The notes: a model not told the origin generated them from the letters alone. DNA of 8,955 bases from Candidatus Latescibacterota bacterium (GCA_030669445.1 DAOVDP010000039.1:1-8955), one strand, 5' to 3'. Shown: positions 1 to 7,109, counted from the first letter of the stretch. Numbers and translations: made by a program.

Positions 1-90
1 CCATACCCCAACATAGACAAGATAGAGCGGGAATTTGTCCCCTCTCTCCCCCAACCGGGGATAACTCCCGGTACCACAACCCACTGGTAG
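1..90 (+). CDS. Possible 3' end of a plus-strand gene, unrecognised
   Basis: Reading from base 1, 29 sense codons end in TAG at 88-90. The peptide ends in a Pro/Thr/Gly-rich stretch (PQPGITPGTTTHW) that could be the C-terminus of a longer protein starting outside the window. Against this, one other plus-strand frame and one minus-strand frame are also open here, so openness is weak evidence over such a short length. No domain can be recognised. If real, the gene converges with the minus-strand GH130 gene, with the palindromic element 94-254 between the two ends. Confidence 0.3.
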   Translation, partial: PYPNIDKIEREFVPSLPQPGITPGTTTHW

Positions 91-93
91 TTT

Positions 94-254
94 GATTCCT
101 AAATAATGTGCCAATAAATTGTCATTGCGAGCGTGAGCGAAGCAATCTTTAACTATCGCGAAATAAGTGAGATTGCTTCGTCGCGGAGCCTGTGCTGAGC
201 GATAGCGAGGTGCTCCTCGCAATGACGGAGAAGCAAGAATGTTAATTAGGAATC
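94..254. repeat. Nested palindromic intergenic element (REP/MITE-like)
   Basis: Three concentric inverted repeats are visible. The outer pair is 94-106 with 242-254 (12 of 13 positions pair). The middle pair is GTCATTGCGAG at 121-131 with its exact complement at 216-226. The inner pair is CGAAGCAATCT at 138-148 with its exact complement at 170-180. Short GAGCGA/GCGAGG motifs recur in the arms. The core GTCATTGCGAG...CTCGCAATGAC resembles dispersed palindromes known from intergenic regions of many bacteria. No open frame of useful size lies inside. The element sits downstream of the GH130 stop, where it could form an RNA hairpin that stabilises the 3' end; that role is inference. Confidence 0.75.
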
Positions 255-282
255 GTTCTACTAATTTTGCATTGTAGGTCTT

Positions 283-1218
283 TCACCCTTCGCAGCAGGC
301 CCAGATGAGTTCATCGACAGTGGTTGTTGCCAGGCATACCACTTGATCTGCGGCCCCGTAGTAGATCTTCACCTCACCGTCGTCTTCGACAATAGCCCCG
401 TTACAAAACACAGCATTGGGCACATCGCCGGTGCGCTCGTAGGTTTCTTTTGGGCCCAGGATGGAATGGCGAGAGCGGGCAATCACCCGGGAGGGGTCCT
501 TTAAGTCAAGCAGACAGACGCCGAGTTTATAGATCCGGGTGGAGGCATTGAGTCGCACGCCGTGGTAGATGCAAAGCCACCCCTGTTTGGTCTTAATGGG
601 CACCGCTGCCGGCCCCAGTTTCTCTTCGTCCCAGCAGTGCCAGCGAGTGCGCATAATCAGACTGGATTTACCCCAAAAGGTCAAGTCAGGTGAGTAAGAG
701 ATCCACATATCGCCGCCTCCGTATTGATTCAGCGGGCGATCAAGTCGGGCATAAAGTCCATCTATCTTCTCCGGAAACAGCACCCCGTTTCGCTGTTCGG
801 TCTCTGAGGCAAAGGGAAGCCGTTCGTAGTGCACGAAGTCTTTGCTGCGAATCAGACCCAGTCGGCAGCCGAAATCGGCTTCAGAACAGAACATTATATA
901 ATACCAACCGTCCAGCAGAGTGATACGGCCATCGTAGCGATTCGTCTCATAAAAATCGTATTCAGGTCCTCCGGGAATATTCGCCGGGTCTTTCCACACT
1001 TCAAAGTGTACTCCATCTTCGCTGGTAGCCACCCGGAAATGGGAAATCCGGTCATTGCCCTCTACTCGCAGAAACAGCAGATAGCGGTCGCCGAATTTGA
1101 CCGCTCCCGGATTAAAAACCGAATTGCAACACACTGGCATATCATCAATAGTCAAGATTGGGTTACCTTCATAGCGTTTGACCACTTCTCTGTTTGGGAA
1201 TTTTCTCTCATTTTCCAT
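283..1218 (-). CDS. GH130 glycoside phosphorylase (beta-mannoside phosphorylase-like)
   Basis: A 311-residue protein, usual length for GH130, a five-bladed beta-propeller family that mostly cleaves beta-mannosides with phosphate and releases mannose 1-phosphate. Family landmarks seen in order: RYEGNPIL (15-22), NSVFNPGAV (32-40), FLRVE (49-53), YDGRIT (95-100), VLFPEKI (146-152), WISYSPDLTFWG (172-183), GWLCIYHGV (213-221), GDVPNAVF (264-271) and IYYGAAD (285-291). Asp96 is the likely general acid. Arg143-Asn144, Lys200 and His219 match, by spacing, the phosphate-site residues I recall from the characterised enzyme UhgbMP, so phosphorolysis is more likely than hydrolysis. Most characterised members have EDPR where this one has YDGR. 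There is no signal peptide, so it is cytoplasmic. The ATG at 1218 has AAAGGAG (1227-1233) 8 nt upstream. It stands apart from the envelope operon, so the substrate cannot be read from neighbours. Confidence 0.9.
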   Translation of the reverse strand: MENERKFPNREVVKRYEGNPILTIDDMPVCCNSVFNPGAVKFGDRYLLFLRVEGNDRISHFRVATSEDGVHFEVWKDPANIPGGPEYDFYETNRYDGRITLLDGWYYIMFCSEADFGCRLGLIRSKDFVHYERLPFASETEQRNGVLFPEKIDGLYARLDRPLNQYGGGDMWISYSPDLTFWGKSSLIMRTRWHCWDEEKLGPAAVPIKTKQGWLCIYHGVRLNASTRIYKLGVCLLDLKDPSRVIARSRHSILGPKETYERTGDVPNAVFCNGAIVEDDGEVKIYYGAADQVVCLATTTVDELIWACCEG

Positions 1219-1274
1219 AAGGCAGACTCCTTTCTATCTTGACAATGTTACATTTTCCTGGTTTAAGGAATGTC

Positions 1275-1395
1275 GAGCCCAGAAGGGCTCTCCCACAGCA
1301 AGGAACTTTAAGTAGTCTTTTGTGGGAGAGGGCTTAAACCCTTCAGGGCGAAGCCTATGTGTTTGCCCAAATTGGGCGCACACACAGGTGCGCCC
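1275..1395. repeat. String of small intergenic hairpins
   Basis: The 300-base gap 1219-1518 contains no credible gene. Its middle holds consecutive inverted repeats: GAGCCC/GGGCTC (1275-1280 with 1285-1290, 4-nt loop), CTCTCCCACA/TGTGGGAGAG (1288-1297 with 1321-1330), GCCCAA/TTGGGC (1365-1370 with 1372-1377) and GGGCGCAC/GTGCGCCC (1374-1381 with 1388-1395). The first two overlap, as do the last two, so they would be alternative structures. The GGGCGCAC...GTGCGCCCCTACA part looks like a dispersed intergenic palindrome seen in many environmental bacterial genomes (general recollection, not a search). It lies between the envelope-operon terminator and the start of the GH130 gene. Confidence 0.6.
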
Positions 1396-1420
1396 CTACA
1401 TTCGAGGATGGAAGGAAGAC

Positions 1421-1466
1421 AAAAAAATCCAGAAGCGATTCGATTATGAACCACTTCTGGATTTTT
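1421..1466 (-). terminator. Rho-independent terminator of the ExbB-ExbD-DUF4159 operon
   Basis: A perfect 13-bp inverted repeat (1454-1466 with 1423-1435) encloses an 18-nt loop. Read on the minus strand, the GC-containing stem CCAGAAG/CTTCTGG is followed by a run of seven T. It begins 52 bases beyond the DUF4159 stop at 1519, as expected for the end of that transcript. The A/T flanks are symmetrical, so it may also stop plus-strand transcription. Confidence 0.88.
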
Positions 1467-1518
1467 AATGTAAGGATCAGTTTGTTGCCAGAACGCATGG
1501 CACCTGTGAGTCTGTTTA

Positions 1519-2679
1519 CTACCAGGTGTACTGACCGATATTGGCTAAGCCCCCAGGCTGGGTGAGAGCATGCACGATTAGATTGACACCGAACTGTAAT
1601 CCTCGTTCTCTTCCGGTGGCCTCACTGTCTCCCCAGTACCAACTTATGTTCAGGTCGCTGAAGACTACTGCCAACCTTCCTCTTATATCAATTCCTTCCA
1701 GGTAGTTGACATTGCCTCCGCTGGCGCCGCCCAGGGGTGCCCCGTCGTCGAAATCATAGAAACTGTGGAACACGGGATGGGTCTTAGGAATGCGGAAAAA
1801 TCTACAATCTCTTCCCAGGGCTTCACCCAACACAAACTTCGCTTGTTGATCGAAAGTTGTGCCTTTAATCCCTCCTGAAGGAGACTCACCCGGCTTAGGG
1901 CTCTTGGAAATATCCTCGATATAGAGAAAGCCTCCGCTACGCAGATAGTTGCCGAGGTTCTCTACCTCCACTGTACTCAAAGAGACTATACACTCAGAAC
2001 CGGTCATATAGATAAACGGGGCGGAAGATAGTGCCGGGTCGCTCAGTTCGATTATCTGGCCCTTGATACTGGTCTTAATCTTCGTGTTGTCATTCATATA
2101 GCGCAGAAGATGAGGTATGGCCAGAGGGAAAGTATCGACCCTTGGATCTTGATAGTTAAAACGCACCAGAGTCATATTGAAATATCCGGTAATCGCTTTT
2201 TTATCCTCCGGATTGGTGATAATTACTGCATTATATCTTCCTGTGTCCAAGTGTTCTATCCCCAATAGCTCCGATTTCATGCTAATTGCCTCTTGCACTG
2301 AGGTCATTCTGGTGGGTTGAATAAGCTCCACAGGCTTAAACTCGACCTCGGCTGCTTTTGCTCCACTGGGTGGGGCATAGAACTGGACTCCGGCCGTGAT
2401 GGCACCAAATAGATCTGCCCCCAACGAGCTGATATCTACCAGCTTAGTAAGATCAGTCACCGGGCGAGGCTGGTCGGTTCGGGTCAGCATCTCCATCTGG
2501 ACCTCGGATATCTCGGGCCTTTTAGCGAAATCAAAGGCTTTCTTAAGAATGGGAGGTCGAGGCATAAATCTAGCCACAAACTCCTCTTTTCTCGCCAACA
2601 TACCCCGGGAAACCACATAGGCCACCGTGAAGACAGCACCGTGCAGAAAGATGGAGATCAGTAATGACGCACTGGTTAT
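1519..2679 (-). CDS. DUF4159 protein with an N-terminal TonB-type membrane helix
   Basis: From GTG 2625 the product is 368 residues; residue numbers here count from that GTG. The C-terminal part (about 132-355) looks like DUF4159, with YNAVIITNPE, FIYMTGSE (204-211), a YLRSGGFLYIED strand-turn (227-238), THPVFHSFYDF (282-292) and a late GVNLIVHAL helix (346-354). Residues 20-130 are a Pro/charged linker. GTG 2625 has no Shine-Dalgarno and falls inside a hydrophobic run, while the frame stays open to a TAA at 2725-2727. The added residues complete a TonB-like helix with S-x3-HGAV. AAAGGAGG (2687-2694) lies 7 nt before ATA 2679, the start used here; ATT 2697 is the alternative and would give a basic MKGGRK tail. 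It is the last gene after exbB-exbD, where tonB often sits, but has no TonB C-terminal domain. Inferred role: inner-membrane-anchored periplasmic transducer. The DUF4159 domain is fairly sure; the exact start is not. Confidence 0.85.
   Translation of the reverse strand: MTSASLLISIFLHGAVFTVAYVVSRGMLARKEEFVARFMPRPPILKKAFDFAKRPEISEVQMEMLTRTDQPRPVTDLTKLVDISSLGADLFGAITAGVQFYAPPSGAKAAEVEFKPVELIQPTRMTSVQEAISMKSELLGIEHLDTGRYNAVIITNPEDKKAITGYFNMTLVRFNYQDPRVDTFPLAIPHLLRYMNDNTKIKTSIKGQIIELSDPALSSAPFIYMTGSECIVSLSTVEVENLGNYLRSGGFLYIEDISKSPKPGESPSGGIKGTTFDQQAKFVLGEALGRDCRFFRIPKTHPVFHSFYDFDDGAPLGGASGGNVNYLEGIDIRGRLAVVFSDLNISWYWGDSEATGRERGLQFGVNLIVHALTQPGGLANIGQYTW
2602..2679 (-). other. TonB-type transmembrane segment hidden upstream of the GTG start
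   Basis: In-frame translation gives TSASLLISIFLHGAVF followed by TVAYVVSRG, a hydrophobic stretch of about 20 residues ending in Ser-Arg-Gly. The E. coli TonB helix contains LLSVCIHGAV; the Ser and His there (S16, H20) are part of the known S-x3-H-x6-L-x3-S motif needed for coupling to ExbB/ExbD. Here Ser is at 2653-2655, His at 2641-2643 and the final Ser at 2608-2610, all with correct spacing. The Leu position is Ala (2620-2622). The helix match is seen directly; its function is inferred. Confidence 0.75.
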
Positions 2680-2686
2680 TTTTCGT

Positions 2687-2694
2687 CCTCCTTT
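2687..2694 (-). promoter_or_regulatory. Shine-Dalgarno that decides the DUF4159 start
   Basis: AAAGGAGG on the minus strand lies 7 nt before an in-frame ATA (2677-2679). A second purine-rich run (GGGGGGAGGAG, 2700-2710) precedes an in-frame ATT (2695-2697), but too closely for ideal spacing. No ATG, GTG or TTG follows either site in frame before GTG 2625, which is more than 60 nt away. The signal therefore points to a non-AUG start, or to a sequence error in the start codon. Confidence 0.6.
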
Positions 2695-2742
2695 AATAGC
2701 TCCTCCCCCCTTTCTTGCCCTGTTTTAGTGCCAAAGGCCTAC

Positions 2743-3180
2743 TCATTCTGTCTTTATCTCCTCTTCTGTCTCTTCTTCTGTAGGCTCTGTGGCAATCACA
2801 TTGTCCACGATCCCTGCTTTCTTAGCGAGATCCATCACCTTCACCACCACACCGTGGAAGGTTCTCTTATCCGCTTGTATAATTAAGGTTGTAGTCATAT
2901 CAAGCTTTCGTCTGTTCTCCTCTATCATCTGCTTAAGGTTATTAATTGTGACAGTGCGGTGGTTGAGCTTCATATTTCCGTCTTTGTCAATGACGATAAA
3001 CAGGTTCTGTTGTTCAGGGGTAGTAGCCCTCTCAGCCTCTGGGAGTTTGACATCCAACCCTGGCGTCACCGAGAAAACCGCGGCCACCATAAAGAAGATC
3101 AACAGCAGGAATACACAATCTATCAGAGGAGTCATAGGAATCGCCTGTACTGCTTCCTCTTTCTGTCGTCTGTTATTCAT
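2743..3180 (-). CDS. exbD: ExbD/TolR-family proton-channel subunit
   Basis: A 145-residue single-pass inner-membrane protein, usual length for the family. A short cytoplasmic tail (1-13) is followed by IPMTPLID and the helix CVFLLLIFFMVAAVF. Asp21 is the conserved membrane aspartate that carries protons (equivalent to Asp25 of E. coli ExbD). Residues 45-130 form the periplasmic domain, with LPEAE, FIVIDKDGNMKLN and the TLIIQADKRTFHGVVVKVMDLAKKAGI segment typical of ExbD. The last 14 residues are unusually acidic (8 Glu). The ATG at 3180 has GGGAGGTG (3188-3195) 7 nt upstream. It begins 19 nt after the ExbB stop and is surely co-transcribed with it. ExbD and ExbB together use the proton gradient to move a TonB- or TolA-like partner. 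TolR is the alternative name; the TonB-like downstream gene favours ExbD. Confidence 0.95.
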   Translation of the reverse strand: MNNRRQKEEAVQAIPMTPLIDCVFLLLIFFMVAAVFSVTPGLDVKLPEAERATTPEQQNLFIVIDKDGNMKLNHRTVTINNLKQMIEENRRKLDMTTTLIIQADKRTFHGVVVKVMDLAKKAGIVDNVIATEPTEEETEEEIKTE

Positions 3181-3199
3181 CTGCTTTCACCTCCCATTT

Positions 3200-3850
3200 T
3201 CATTCTGCCCGAGGTTGGCTTCTCAACATAGCATCCACAAAGGTAAAGGCATAGGGCTCAACCTTAATCGTCTTTCTGTCAGCGTTACCTCTATAGATAT
3301 AGAAGAACACCATAGCGACAAGGGCTATTACCAACCCAGTAGCCGTGGTGTGCAGTGCCATTGAGATACCACTGGCTACAATCGTTGGGTCTCCCAACAC
3401 CCCTGCCTTAGCTATTGCCCCAAAGGACTTAATCATTCCTTGAATAGTTCCCAGGAGTCCCAAAAGCGTTGCCCCTCCTGTCATAAACTCTAACACTCCC
3501 AGGTTTCTTCTCAGATAATCCCTGGCTGCGCTGAAGCTTATATCCTGGAGTTCGCTTCTCTTCTCCTCAATAGATCTTTCGGCTTCAGCTATATGACTGT
3601 AGCGTTCATAGGCCACTGTAAGGGTTTCACCAACAAGTCCTCCTGTCTTATCCAGAAAAGTAGTAACCTCTTCTGAACCGGCTCCGTTCTCTACCATTGA
3701 GATCGCCTGTTGGACAAGACCCCTCAGCTTCTCCTCTCTCCTGACTTTAAGGTGGATAATTGCTCGCTCTACAACAAACGCCACAGTGAGAATCGAGCAA
3801 AGCAGCAACGGATACATAAACGCTCCACCTTCTAAGAAGAACCTAATCAT
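3200..3850 (-). CDS. exbB: ExbB/TolQ/MotA-family proton-channel subunit
   Basis: A 216-residue inner-membrane protein with three predicted helices (about 10-29, 120-140 and 163-186) and a cytoplasmic loop (30-118), the standard ExbB/TolQ layout. The signature LLGLLGTIQGMIKSF (129-143) holds Thr135, equivalent to Thr148 of E. coli ExbB. The third helix ISMALHTTATGLVIAL holds Thr169, matching Thr181. These line the proton path together with Asp21 of the neighbouring ExbD. The ATG at 3850 has AAGGAGGG (3859-3866) about 8 nt upstream. A 79-nt gap separates it from the TPR gene and holds no clear promoter or terminator, so read-through from the TPR gene is likely. ExbB pentamers house ExbD dimers; the likely client is the TonB-helix protein encoded downstream. 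Confidence 0.95.
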   Translation of the reverse strand: MIRFFLEGGAFMYPLLLCSILTVAFVVERAIIHLKVRREEKLRGLVQQAISMVENGAGSEEVTTFLDKTGGLVGETLTVAYERYSHIAEAERSIEEKRSELQDISFSAARDYLRRNLGVLEFMTGGATLLGLLGTIQGMIKSFGAIAKAGVLGDPTIVASGISMALHTTATGLVIALVAMVFFYIYRGNADRKTIKVEPYAFTFVDAMLRSQPRAE

Positions 3851-3929
3851 CTCCTCTTCCCTCCTTACCTTATTATGAGTTAAAGGGTTTTGAAACTCTG
3901 CTACAGGGCACTGAATGCTGCCAACTGTA

Positions 3930-6900
3930 TCAAAGTGCAGTCTTCAACACCTCTAAGTGGCTTTTACAGAACTCGACCTGTGCAGAATACTTGAGATCAC
4001 TCCCGTATCTGGCTATCACCTCACTGTATTTCTCTCTTGCCCGGTCAAAATCCTCCCTGGCTTCGTAGGCAGCCCCCATATTGACCAAGGCACTGATTGC
4101 ATACTCACTCTCGGGGAACCGGACCATAACACTGTCAAAAACCGCTATTGCTCTCTTATAGTTCCCCTCATCAAACAATAGTTCTCCTCGATGATAGACA
4201 TTGTAGGCGTTTATCTCGGCAAGGTTCTCCAACAGGTAGTTGGCCCGAGCTACCTTTTCGTGGTCGGGGAAAAGCTCGAGAAACCTCTTATACTCAATAG
4301 TCGCTTGCTCATAATTCTCAATACTATAGAAATAATCGCCTATACTGAACTGGCTGTTAGGAGCAAAAATTGTATCCCTGAGCTTGGCTACAATTTCCCT
4401 GAATGTGGGCACTGCTTCATCTTTTCTATCTAAATAGATCAGACACCAAGCCTTGGAATACAGGGCATCATCGACATATTCACATTGAGGATATTCCTTT
4501 AGTACCCGCTCAAAGACAGCCATTGCGTTTTGATAGAGTTTTTTGTTAAACAGAGATTCTCCCTGTCTATACCGACTCTCAACAGCAAACTCACTGCTGG
4601 GATATCTATCAGCCAAGGATTTGAAGACATCGACTGCTCCTTCCCACTCACCTTTTCGATAAAATCCCCAAGCAGCATAATAATAGGCAGCAGGGGCAGC
4701 GGGATCCTCGGGATACAACTTATAGAACCGGGTAAACGCCTCCACACTCCCGTCGATAGCCTCAATCGTTCCCAGCTGATGGTAAGATAATCCTATTTGA
4801 AACAGTGCGTTAGAAGCGATCAAGGTTTCCGGATATTTATCCGTTACTATTCGATACTGTTCAATAGCCTTCTGGAAATCCTTGGCATCAAAATAGCACT
4901 TGGCCTGAATATAGTAAGCAGAGGCTATACCCTCAGGGGTTTCCCCTATCTGGATTACTTTCTCCGCGGCGCTAATGCACTGGTCGTAGAGTTTAAGCTT
5001 GTAGTACACATTGGCCAGCCGGGTTAGAATCAAAGCCCTCTCATGGTCGGTTTCAGCAGTCTGTAGTATCTCCTCGTAGATTGGAATTGCCCTTTCTGGA
5101 CTTTCCTTCTCTGCCAAGGAAATAAGTTGGATACGGGCATTGGCGGCCAATTCTTTGTCCTCACCTCTAACAACTATCTTCAAGACATCAACTGCCTCGG
5201 CGTCCCTTCCCATAGCAGAGAAAAGCAGGCCCACAGCAAATTGCGTCTTTAGCTTCAACTGGTCGGAAGGCCGGTTGTTTAGCACAAATTCGTAGTCAAC
5301 TTCTGCCTGGGAAAAATTGGCCAGGGCGTGATAAGATGCCCCTCTGCCAAAGTAGGCATCATTGACAAATTCCTCTTGGGGGAAATTTTGTATAACTATA
5401 GTATATTCTCCAACTGCCTGGGAGTATTCTTTATTCTTCTGATAGAGTTTTGCAGTTTCGAAGTGAGCGGTAGCTTCTAACTCTTTGTCTCCACTGGTAG
5501 CTGTCAGCAGCTCGGTCAGGATCCGCCAGGCTGCTGTCTCATCATCTGTCTGGAAATATAAATCTGCACTGGCAATAGAGGCTGCCACATAGAATTTCCC
5601 TGCCTCTTTGGTCACTTTCCCAAATGCCTCCCGTGCCTCTGTTGTCCTGCCCAGTTTTACCAAAGATTGGCCCACAGAATAATGGGCCTGGTTGGCCAGT
5701 TCGTTCTCTGGGTATCTCTCAAATATCTTATCATATTCAGCAATCGCCTCTTCGTATCTGCCCTCATTATAGAATATCTGACCTATCCGTACCAGAGAGG
5801 GGGGTGCTGATTGAGAGTGGGAAAACTCCTCTACAGCCCTGTTGTAATAGGCAAGTGCCTCCTGGAGCTGGTTAAGCTGTTCTGAACACCAACCAGCATC
5901 ATATAGGGCGCGGGCTCTCCGCTCGGTACTACAGTCAGGAAACTTAATAAGCACATTCAGGTATTCCTCCTTGGCCTTATCTAAATCGCCGGCTTGATAA
6001 TAAGCGTCTCCAATAGAGGCCTGAGCATCGGGTGGATAAGGACTCTTAGGGTAATTAGTAATAACCAGGGTATAGGCCTTTATTGCCTCATCGTATTTCT
6101 TCCAGCGCAGGTAATTATGGCCAATATCCAACTGTATCTTCGCCTTGTAATCGCGTTCCTCCACGGTTTCCTGGGCCAGCACGTATGCGTCGTAAGCCTT
6201 TTCATAGTCACCCATCCGGTCCCGATAGATCTCGCCGATGCGCATGAAAGAGTTCTCGTAGAGCCTTATGTACTCGTCAAAATCTACATTTTTCCCTTCC
6301 CGGAAGGAGGCACGCAGTATCTCATACATCTTGTCGTAGAGGGCTATGATCTTCTTGTAAGACTCGATAGTCCTATCATAGTCTCCTAACTCGTCATAAC
6401 AGAATGCCTTAAGATATTCCGCCTTGGCAACAGTAGCGCTGTGGGGGTATTTTTCCAGAACGTTGTTAGCAGCGGCGATGCTCTCTTCATACTCATTCAA
6501 TTTAGCGTAACAATCTGCAACCTGGTAGGCTGCATCGGCTGCATAATTGCTCTCTGGGAATTCACTTGCCAACTCCCCAAAGACAGAGATCGCCTTTTCA
6601 TATTTTTCTGCTTTATAGAAACTCACCCCAGTTCGAAAATATGCCTTGTCCACAAATCCGGATTGTGGGTATTGGGCAATGAAGTTTTGGTATTCCTCAG
6701 TAGCCTCCAGAAATTTCTGCTGGTAGAATCTGGTCTCAGCGATCTGAAATCGAACATTTGCCCTGAAATCTTCAGGGACACTGGCCTCTTTTAGCACCCT
6801 TCGGTAGTCTTCCACCGCCTTGTCGAAGTCCTCAAGTTTCTTATGACAAGAACCCAACTGGTAGAAAGCAGCCGCTTTTATCGGGAGCTTAAACTCTTCG

Positions 6901-7109
6901 GTTATCCCCACTTCTATTTTCTGTACCTCTACTCCCCAGTGGCGAAATCTGATGATCTTCGAGTATTCCTTGGTGGCGTATTCATACTCCCCGATAGCAT
7001 AGTAAGACTGCCCATTTTCAAACCAGGTCATCAGATTCTGCGGGACAGGTAAAAATAAGCTTGTTCCCAGGGCCACCAGCAATGCAGTCACCACAACCTT
7101 CACTGGCAT
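3930..7109 (-). CDS. Large exported protein of about 26 tetratricopeptide repeats
   Basis: A 1059-residue protein. Residues 1-22 (MPVKVVVTALLVALGTSLFL) form a signal peptide or membrane anchor, without an obvious AxA cleavage site or lipobox cysteine. Nearly all the rest is TPR units of 34-40 residues; I count about 26 by eye, many ending in a YP or FP turn (for example YEKAISVFGELASEFP and YEEAIAEYDKIFERYP). This is the YbgF/BamD-like style of envelope TPR protein. A break in the rhythm near residues 255-290 carries extra helix. A 26-repeat array would form a superhelix of several turns, a scaffold for binding partner proteins. The ATG at 7109 is chosen because AAGGGAGGGAG (7114-7124) precedes it; an in-frame TTG at 7130 lacks a good site and lies upstream of that Shine-Dalgarno. 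It is first in the operon before exbB, suggesting a periplasmic partner of the ExbB/ExbD machine. No enzymatic motif was seen. Confidence 0.92.
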   Translation of the reverse strand: MPVKVVVTALLVALGTSLFLPVPQNLMTWFENGQSYYAIGEYEYATKEYSKIIRFRHWGVEVQKIEVGITEEFKLPIKAAAFYQLGSCHKKLEDFDKAVEDYRRVLKEASVPEDFRANVRFQIAETRFYQQKFLEATEEYQNFIAQYPQSGFVDKAYFRTGVSFYKAEKYEKAISVFGELASEFPESNYAADAAYQVADCYAKLNEYEESIAAANNVLEKYPHSATVAKAEYLKAFCYDELGDYDRTIESYKKIIALYDKMYEILRASFREGKNVDFDEYIRLYENSFMRIGEIYRDRMGDYEKAYDAYVLAQETVEERDYKAKIQLDIGHNYLRWKKYDEAIKAYTLVITNYPKSPYPPDAQASIGDAYYQAGDLDKAKEEYLNVLIKFPDCSTERRARALYDAGWCSEQLNQLQEALAYYNRAVEEFSHSQSAPPSLVRIGQIFYNEGRYEEAIAEYDKIFERYPENELANQAHYSVGQSLVKLGRTTEAREAFGKVTKEAGKFYVAASIASADLYFQTDDETAAWRILTELLTATSGDKELEATAHFETAKLYQKNKEYSQAVGEYTIVIQNFPQEEFVNDAYFGRGASYHALANFSQAEVDYEFVLNNRPSDQLKLKTQFAVGLLFSAMGRDAEAVDVLKIVVRGEDKELAANARIQLISLAEKESPERAIPIYEEILQTAETDHERALILTRLANVYYKLKLYDQCISAAEKVIQIGETPEGIASAYYIQAKCYFDAKDFQKAIEQYRIVTDKYPETLIASNALFQIGLSYHQLGTIEAIDGSVEAFTRFYKLYPEDPAAPAAYYYAAWGFYRKGEWEGAVDVFKSLADRYPSSEFAVESRYRQGESLFNKKLYQNAMAVFERVLKEYPQCEYVDDALYSKAWCLIYLDRKDEAVPTFREIVAKLRDTIFAPNSQFSIGDYFYSIENYEQATIEYKRFLELFPDHEKVARANYLLENLAEINAYNVYHRGELLFDEGNYKRAIAVFDSVMVRFPESEYAISALVNMGAAYEAREDFDRAREKYSEVIARYGSDLKYSAQVEFCKSHLEVLKTAL

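Noticed and set aside
829..1242. 137-codon open frame on the plus strand
   Set aside because: It is antisense to the GH130 gene, which matches its family along its full length; the product looks random.
1239..1267. Plus-strand TTGACA with TTTAAG 17 nt downstream
   Set aside because: The -10 box is weak (4/6) and no plus-strand gene follows; it would transcribe into the hairpin string and the terminator.
2789..3364. 191-codon open frame on the plus strand
   Set aside because: It lies entirely antisense to exbD and the exbB 3' end, whose protein signatures are unmistakable; its translation has no recognisable domain.
3851..3929. Promoter in the gap between the TPR gene and exbB
   Set aside because: Only loose A/T-rich matches (such as TAATAA) are visible, with no properly spaced -35 box; not called.
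4499..4765. 88-codon minus-strand frame within the TPR gene
   Set aside because: It overlaps the TPR coding sequence in another frame, whose repeats continue without interruption through this region.
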